Below the pieces are notes generated by a model that saw only the letters and a list, made by a program, of their open reading frames with translations, searched no databases and was not told the DNA's origin. This document shows, piece after piece, positions 6,707 to 10,249 of a DNA stretch of 10,249 nt. Each line of letters starts with the position of its first letter. Position 1 is the first letter of the stretch. The stretch comes from Pseudomonadota bacterium (GTDB lineage Bacteria > Pseudomonadota > Gammaproteobacteria > Burkholderiales > Burkholderiaceae_E). The position numbers were made by a program, and so were the translations under genes. Location of the stretch: positions 1-10,249 of the forward strand of contig JAEWGX010000084.1 of NCBI GenBank assembly GCA_023388075.1. Direction: 5' to 3'.

Positions 6707-7816
6707 TTACGCGACGGCCTCCCGTGGGAGCCGCACGGTGAACGTGCTGCCCCTGCCGATGCCGTCGCTGGTGGCCTGGACGGTGCCCCCGTGCAGCATC
6801 ACCAGCTCCTTGACGACGGCGAGGCCGATGCCCACCCCGCCTTCGCCGGTGTCCGCCACGTGCACTTGCGCGAAGAGATCGAAAATGTGCGCAAGGGTCT
6901 CCGGCTCGATACCGATGCCGTTGTCCTCCACACGGACGACCGCCTCCTCCCCCTCGGCGGTGACCTGCAGCCAGATGCGGCCACCCGGGGGGGTGTAGCG
7001 GGCGGCGTTGTGGAGCAGGTTCCCGAAGACCTGCTGCAGCCGGACGCAGTCGCCCACCAGCTCGATGGGCCCCGGCGGCATCAGGATGTCGAACTGCTGC
7101 CCGCGTTGATCGATGAGCGTGTGCACCGACTCGGTGGCATGCCTGATCACCTCTTGGAGCACCAGCCGCTCGCGCTCCAACCGGACCTTGCCGGCGCTTG
7201 CCCTCGTCGCCTCGAGCAGGCCATCCACCAGCCGACGGAGCATCCCCACCTGTCGCTCGATGAGCTGGATGGGATAGTCCACCGCCGCTCCGCCGCGCAG
7301 GAGGTGCGTGGCATTTGTCAACGGTGCCAGGGGATTGCGCAGCTCGTGCGCAAGCGTCGAGATCACGTGGTTCTTGCGCGTGTCACGCGCCTCCAGGTCG
7401 GCGAGCTGGTTGCGCAGCGTCTCCTGTTGCTCTTTCCAGTCGGTCCGGTTGCGAAAGAGCTTGCCGTAGCCGATCAGCTCGCCCTCCTCGTCCGTCAGCG
7501 CATAGGTGAGGCCCGTCGCCCAGAAGGTCGAGCCGTCCGGGCGCTGGGTCCAGCGCTCGTCCTCCGCGCTTCCCTGGCTCCGCGCGACGGCGAGCTCGTG
7601 ATCCGGAATGCCCAGCGCAACGTCGTCCGGCACGAAAAGCGCGCTGCTTGGCCTGCCGATGAGGCTGCCTTTGTCACATCCGAGGATCCGCTCTGCGCCC
7701 CGGTTGGCCCACACGATGGTTCCGTGTGGATCGATCAGGAGAAGCGTGTGGCCGCTCGCCTGGTCGTCGAGCGCCTCGAGCAGCCGCCTCACCTCTGGGC
7801 TGCGGTCCTGAGGCAT
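6707..7816 (-). CDS. Soluble PAS-domain sensor histidine kinase
   Basis: A 369-residue cytoplasmic histidine kinase; no membrane segment is present. Residues about 20-126 form a PAS sensor domain (start LLLIDPHGTIVWANRGAERI, end GSTFWATG...LIGYGKLFRNRT), a type often seen in bacterial kinases and possibly binding a small ligand or cofactor. A short coiled linker (127-147) leads to the dimerisation/phosphoacceptor domain with the H-box STLAHELRNPL, His157 being the predicted phosphorylation site. The ATPase domain has an N-box ending at Asn270 (NLLHNAARYTPPGG), G1 DNGIGI (298-303), an F-box IFDLF (311-315) and G2 GVGIGLAV (327-334), so it should be active. There is no receiver domain and no response-regulator gene in the window, making it an orphan here. 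The start has GGGAG 5 bases upstream. It lies 158 bp downstream of the oxidase gene on the same strand, with strong hairpins between, so separate transcription is possible. Its signal and target are unknown. Confidence 0.93.
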   Translation of the reverse strand: MPQDRSPEVRRLLEALDDQASGHTLLLIDPHGTIVWANRGAERILGCDKGSLIGRPSSALFVPDDVALGIPDHELAVARSQGSAEDERWTQRPDGSTFWATGLTYALTDEEGELIGYGKLFRNRTDWKEQQETLRNQLADLEARDTRKNHVISTLAHELRNPLAPLTNATHLLRGGAAVDYPIQLIERQVGMLRRLVDGLLEATRASAGKVRLERERLVLQEVIRHATESVHTLIDQRGQQFDILMPPGPIELVGDCVRLQQVFGNLLHNAARYTPPGGRIWLQVTAEGEEAVVRVEDNGIGIEPETLAHIFDLFAQVHVADTGEGGVGIGLAVVKELVMLHGGTVQATSDGIGRGSTFTVRLPREAVA

Positions 7817-7830
7817 TGGTTCTCCCGGTA

Positions 7831-7845
7831 CGCGGCGACGCCGCG
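7831..7845 (-). promoter_or_regulatory. Palindromic hairpin just upstream of the kinase ribosome-binding site
   Basis: CGCGGCG-A-CGCCGCG on the + strand is a perfect 7+1+7 inverted repeat. In the kinase mRNA it would fold into a 6-bp all-G/C stem with a 3-base loop, ending 4 bases before the GGGAGA ribosome-binding site (7821-7826). It could influence translation or serve as a binding site in DNA. The structure is read directly from the sequence; the role is a guess. Confidence 0.35.
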
Positions 7846-7918
7846 GGCCGCACGATGCGCAATCTGCGTTCCCGGGTTACACTTCGCGCAGCCAAGCTGG
7901 TGGAGGCCAGCGAGGTCA

Positions 7919-7949
7919 GGGGCGGACTGTGGTGAACCGCAGCCGCCCC
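7919..7949 (-). terminator. Long hairpin after the oxidase gene
   Basis: GGGGCGG (7919-7925) pairs with CCGCCCC (7943-7949). After a one-base bulge, the inner part continues with CTG/CAG, one weak pair and GG/CC around the tetraloop TGAA: about 12-13 pairs in 31 bases. It begins 25 bases after the oxidase stop on the minus strand. No T run follows on that strand, so it is a terminator or mRNA 3'-end stabiliser without the classical tail. One pair is G-T on the + strand and so A-C (mismatched) on the - strand, which makes the + strand RNA slightly more stable. Confidence 0.4.
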
Positions 7950-7974
7950 CACACTGCTCTGCACCACGCGGTCC

Positions 7975-9708
7975 TCAGGTCGGGTTGACCCTGATCATCA
8001 AAGCCTCCGAAGGCGTTCCGGCCGCATCGATCACGAACACCATGTAGAAGCCCGGCGGCGTGGCATGCTGCGCGGCGGGCGGCAACTGAACGTTCAACGT
8101 GTTGCCGCTGCGGCTGAAGGTCGCCTCCACGAAGCGCTGCTCCATGTCGAACGAGTGCGTGACCGAGCCGGTCTTGACCAGCGTGACGCGTCGGATCGCG
8201 GCGGCGTCGGGGGACACGACCTGCAGCACTCCGCCAGGATTGACCACGCGCGGCACGGCGCCCGGCGTCTTCTCTATGACCGGACGCGCAGCACGCGTGC
8301 CGTCGCTCGCGAAGAGGTAGCCGGGGTAGTAGACCTGGGCATCCAGGTTGTCGACCGGACCGGGCGATCCGCCACCGCTGGAAAGCACCGAGCCATCGGG
8401 CAATAGCAGCGTCACGCTGTGATAGAGGCGCTTCGACGTCATCGAGGCACCGATGGACCAGGTTTCCGTCACCGGATCGAAGATCTCCGTGTGGTAACCG
8501 ATCTGGCCGGCGTCCAGTCCCGCCGGGTCGTCAAGCAGGTTCTTCGTCGATCCGCCCGACACCAGCACGCGCCCGTCGGCAAGGACGGTGGCATTGGCCC
8601 ACTGACGCACCTGGCTGAGCCGCGGCAGGTCCTTCAGGCGCGGAGTCGGGCCGGTGATGTCGATCAGCGTCGCGTTGTTGCTCGTTCCTCCAACCTGGAG
8701 GATCTTCCCGGGCCGGTACATCACCGCCGTCGACGAAGCCACCCAGCCGCGGCCGTAGGGAACGTCCCAATGCGTCCCGAGTATCGTCAGTCGTCCGGGC
8801 AGTCCGCCTTCACCGGTCTGGTAAGGCTCCACCCGATACATCCAGTGGTGATCGAAGCCGAAGATCGTGCCGTCGGGCGCGACGAAGTTGCGGGGGTAGT
8901 TGTTGTCGAAATAGGGGTGGCCGTTGCCGGGCTGCGTCTTGAGCGTATCGATCCCTTCGAGCAGGATCGATTGTCCGTTGAGGTCGCGAAGCTCCGGATG
9001 GTCCTCTCCGTCCGTTCCCCCCTGGATGTAGAGCTCGCCGTTGGGCAGCACCGTGGTCGTGCTGTACCAACGCGGACGCTTCATCGGGGTGGAGGACCGA
9101 AGCTGGTTGTTCGACGGATTGAAGATGTTGGTGTCATCGTTGCCTCGGCTCAGGGGCCGACCGCCCTGCACGATGTCTCCGCCGTTCAGCAGCAACTCCC
9201 CGGACAGAGGCAGGACGACCTGCGAGCTGCAGAAGAGATAGGTACCCGTCCGGTTCTCGAGCGTGAGATGGGAATCGGGAGAATGGATGTCGCCGGCGGG
9301 ATCGAACACGTCGTACATGAACGCCCCCGTGCCCGTGCGGCTGAGGTCGGTTCCATAAGTCATCACCCGACCGTCGGGAAGCAATGCGGCGTGTATCGAC
9401 AGGAGCGGCCATTCCACCACGGGCGACCAGGCCCCGGTCTGTCGCTTCGACGACGGGCTGGGGCTCGGCGGGGGCGTCGGCGTCGGCGCGGGTCCTGGCG
9501 CTGGTTTCGGTCCGGGCGACGGTGCCGGCCCCGGGACCTCGGCCGCCGGCACCGATGGCTGCTGCGCGCCTGGGTCGACAGGAGCGGGCGTTGGCACGGT
9601 GCCGGACGGCGGCGGACTTCCGGACGACTGCTCCCCTCCTCCACCACATGCGGCGAGCGCGGCAAGGATCGCGGCTTGACCGACAGCGAGAGAGATACCG
9701 TGTTTCAT
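7975..9708 (-). CDS. Copper-radical oxidase-like lipoprotein (glyoxal/galactose oxidase family, kelch + DUF1929)
   Basis: A 577-residue predicted secreted lipoprotein. The signal peptide ends in lipobox LAAC with Cys21 as the lipidation site; Gly at +2 favours the outer membrane. A disordered stalk rich in Pro, Ala, Ser and Gly covers about 30-87. The rest is a seven-bladed kelch-type propeller followed from about 475 by an Ig-like DUF1929 domain, the layout of galactose and glyoxal oxidases (AA5). All expected active-site residues can be placed by motif: Cys160 (LFCSSQ) and Tyr215 (RPRWYSTTTV) for the thioether crosslink, Tyr429-His430 (KRLYHSV) and His518 (VTHSF) as copper ligands. This suggests a working enzyme that oxidises an alcohol or aldehyde with oxygen, releasing hydrogen peroxide; the substrate cannot be told. 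The ribosome-binding site is weak (GGGA, 4 bases upstream). The gene is divergent from a molybdenum hydroxylase gene across 444 bp. Confidence 0.9.
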   Translation of the reverse strand: MKHGISLAVGQAAILAALAACGGGGEQSSGSPPPSGTVPTPAPVDPGAQQPSVPAAEVPGPAPSPGPKPAPGPAPTPTPPPSPSPSSKRQTGAWSPVVEWPLLSIHAALLPDGRVMTYGTDLSRTGTGAFMYDVFDPAGDIHSPDSHLTLENRTGTYLFCSSQVVLPLSGELLLNGGDIVQGGRPLSRGNDDTNIFNPSNNQLRSSTPMKRPRWYSTTTVLPNGELYIQGGTDGEDHPELRDLNGQSILLEGIDTLKTQPGNGHPYFDNNYPRNFVAPDGTIFGFDHHWMYRVEPYQTGEGGLPGRLTILGTHWDVPYGRGWVASSTAVMYRPGKILQVGGTSNNATLIDITGPTPRLKDLPRLSQVRQWANATVLADGRVLVSGGSTKNLLDDPAGLDAGQIGYHTEIFDPVTETWSIGASMTSKRLYHSVTLLLPDGSVLSSGGGSPGPVDNLDAQVYYPGYLFASDGTRAARPVIEKTPGAVPRVVNPGGVLQVVSPDAAAIRRVTLVKTGSVTHSFDMEQRFVEATFSRSGNTLNVQLPPAAQHATPPGFYMVFVIDAAGTPSEALMIRVNPT

Positions 9709-9769
9709 GGCGTCCCGAAACCGTGAGTACGATGGATTGCGACTCGCGTCTGAGCCGCTGACATACTCT

Positions 9770-9781
9770 AGGCGGCCGCCT
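9770..9781. repeat. 12-bp perfect palindrome upstream of the oxidase gene
   Basis: AGGCGGCCGCCT is fully self-complementary and lies 61 bp before the oxidase start. On the minus strand it directly abuts TAGAGT (9765-9770), a poor -10-like hexamer. It may be a dimeric regulator site, but a short GC palindrome can arise by chance. Confidence 0.3.
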
Positions 9782-10090
9782 GAACGGGCTCCGTGAAGCA
9801 GTTAACGCCGGTCCTTTCGCCGAGTGCATCGTTGACAGTTGTCCGCGGCATTCGCCATCGCTTTCCCGGGAGGCGGCGACCAGCGCCCGGCCGGAACGTG
9901 ACGGAAGTCGCGGCAGGCGGTACTTGCGACAGCAGCGGGAAGCCTCGGTCGCGGAGCCGGCTGCGGGGGACCGACCTCGCGATCCTCCCCGGCATCAAGG
10001 CATAATTCTCTGAAGGCGGCGCAGGCCGAGTTCCGGCGCAACGGCGCGCGGGTACGGCCTTCCGGTCCAAAGCGTGTACAGTTGCGCAAT

Positions 10091-10108
10091 CGGCCGACGC
10101 TTCGGCCG
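10091..10108 (+). promoter_or_regulatory. Hairpin in the leader of the [2Fe-2S] subunit gene
   Basis: CGGCCGA (10091-10097) and TCGGCCG (10102-10108) form a perfect 7-bp stem with loop CGCT, ending 44 bases before the ATG at 10153. It has no T tract. It may be part of a structured leader or an operator. Confidence 0.3.
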
Positions 10109-10152
10109 CAGGCCTTCAACGATCGCGAGAAGCCTTCATCAGGAGACATTCC

Positions 10153-10249
10153 ATGCAGCAGACCGTCAAGCTGACAGTGAACGGCAAGCCGGTTTCCGTC
10201 ACCGTCGATTCCCGCACCTTGCTGGTGCAGCTCATCCGGGAGAACCTGG
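10153..10249 (+). CDS. [2Fe-2S] subunit of a molybdenum hydroxylase (CoxS-like), 5' end only
   Basis: The first 32 codons of a gene running off the right edge. The visible sequence has the N-terminal beta hairpin of the plant-type ferredoxin domain, KLTVNGKPVSVTV at 6-18, followed by the helix start TLLVQLIRENL at 22-32. This is highly typical of the small iron-sulfur subunit of the xanthine dehydrogenase/CO dehydrogenase/aldehyde oxidoreductase family. The cysteine motifs that bind the two [2Fe-2S] clusters lie beyond the window. Such subunits pass electrons from a molybdenum-cofactor large subunit to FAD or another acceptor; the substrate cannot be told from this part. AGGAG at 10141-10145 stands 7 bases before the ATG, a good ribosome-binding site. 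The large and FAD subunit genes would be expected to the right. Confidence 0.85.
   Translation, partial: MQQTVKLTVNGKPVSVTVDSRTLLVQLIRENL

Larger units (their letters stand above)
9709..10152. other. 444-bp divergent intergenic region
   Basis: Lies between the oxidase gene (-) and the [2Fe-2S] subunit gene (+), so it should hold promoters for both. I see a 12-bp palindrome (9770-9781), a TTGACA at 9832-9837 without a convincing partner, a CATAAT at 10001-10006 without a good -35, a 7-bp stem hairpin (10091-10108) and a repeated GCCTTCA (10112-10118 and 10132-10138, 20 bp apart). The open frames in it have no recognisable protein features, and I find no tRNA or known riboswitch pattern. The true promoters cannot be assigned by eye. 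Confidence 0.6.

Noticed and set aside
6620..8047. 475-codon plus-strand frame opposite the histidine kinase
   Set aside because: The minus-strand frame has every kinase box in order; this frame has none and runs through gene boundaries.
8419..9726. 435-codon plus-strand frame opposite the oxidase gene
   Set aside because: The minus-strand protein has signal peptide, kelch motifs and copper ligands; this frame ends in Arg/Gly-rich low complexity from the complement of the proline-rich stalk.
9832..9837. Perfect TTGACA as a promoter -35
   Set aside because: No reasonable -10 hexamer lies 16-18 bp downstream, and it is more than 300 bp from the next gene.
10001..10006. CATAAT as a -10 element for the [2Fe-2S] subunit gene
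   Set aside because: The sequence at the -35 position (CGCGAT) does not resemble a promoter; kept only as a note in the intergenic entry.
9802..10149. 115-codon minus-strand frame in the divergent intergenic region
   Set aside because: No recognisable motif, Arg-rich composition, and it would run antisense across the leader and ribosome-binding site of the + strand gene.
4177..10249. Link between selD and the molybdenum hydroxylase as a selenium-dependent hydroxylase system
   Set aside because: Such systems are normally marked by yqeB/yqeC-type genes, which are absent, and the selenium genes are separated from the hydroxylase by about 4 kb of minus-strand genes.

Overview
This GC-rich window (roughly two thirds G+C or more by eye, with strong G/C bias at third codon positions) looks chromosomal and comes from a proteobacterium, most likely gamma or beta. 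The SelD N-terminus matches the E. coli type almost residue for residue. The GldA / fused GldF-GldG / DUF4340 block is an arrangement familiar from high-GC proteobacteria. The organism cannot be named from sequence alone. I see no transposase, integrase, phage gene, CRISPR array, tRNA or rRNA.

Left part (1-4119, + strand): a tight operon encoding an ABC exporter of the gliding-motility/auxiliary type. It holds the 3' end of the ATPase gene, a 964-residue protein that fuses the six-helix ABC-2 permease to the periplasmic GldG-like part, and a DUF4340 membrane-anchored protein. The genes overlap by 8 bp or are separated by 3 bp. The substrate is unknown.

Centre (4177-6331, + strand): a two-gene selenium module, selD followed by mnmH (selU), overlapping by 20 bp. 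SelD makes selenophosphate and MnmH uses it to convert 2-thiouridine to 2-selenouridine at the wobble position of certain tRNAs. Both enzymes keep their key residues. A GC-rich hairpin lies between mnmH and the convergent minus-strand genes.

Right part (6375-9708, - strand): in transcription order, a copper-radical oxidase-like lipoprotein (glyoxal/galactose oxidase family, all expected copper and radical ligands present), a soluble PAS histidine kinase without a partner regulator in view, and a 70-residue very basic protein of unknown function. Strong hairpins lie between these genes.

Right edge (9709-10249): a 444-bp divergent intergenic region, then the first 32 codons of a [2Fe-2S] subunit of a molybdenum hydroxylase (CoxS-like) on the + strand. 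The copper-radical oxidase and the molybdenum hydroxylase face away from each other across this region. An alcohol/aldehyde oxidation pairing is possible but unproven. Nothing here is clearly a new system. The most interesting items are the intact oxidase lipoprotein with its proline-rich stalk, the small basic protein downstream of the kinase, and the structured intergenic elements.
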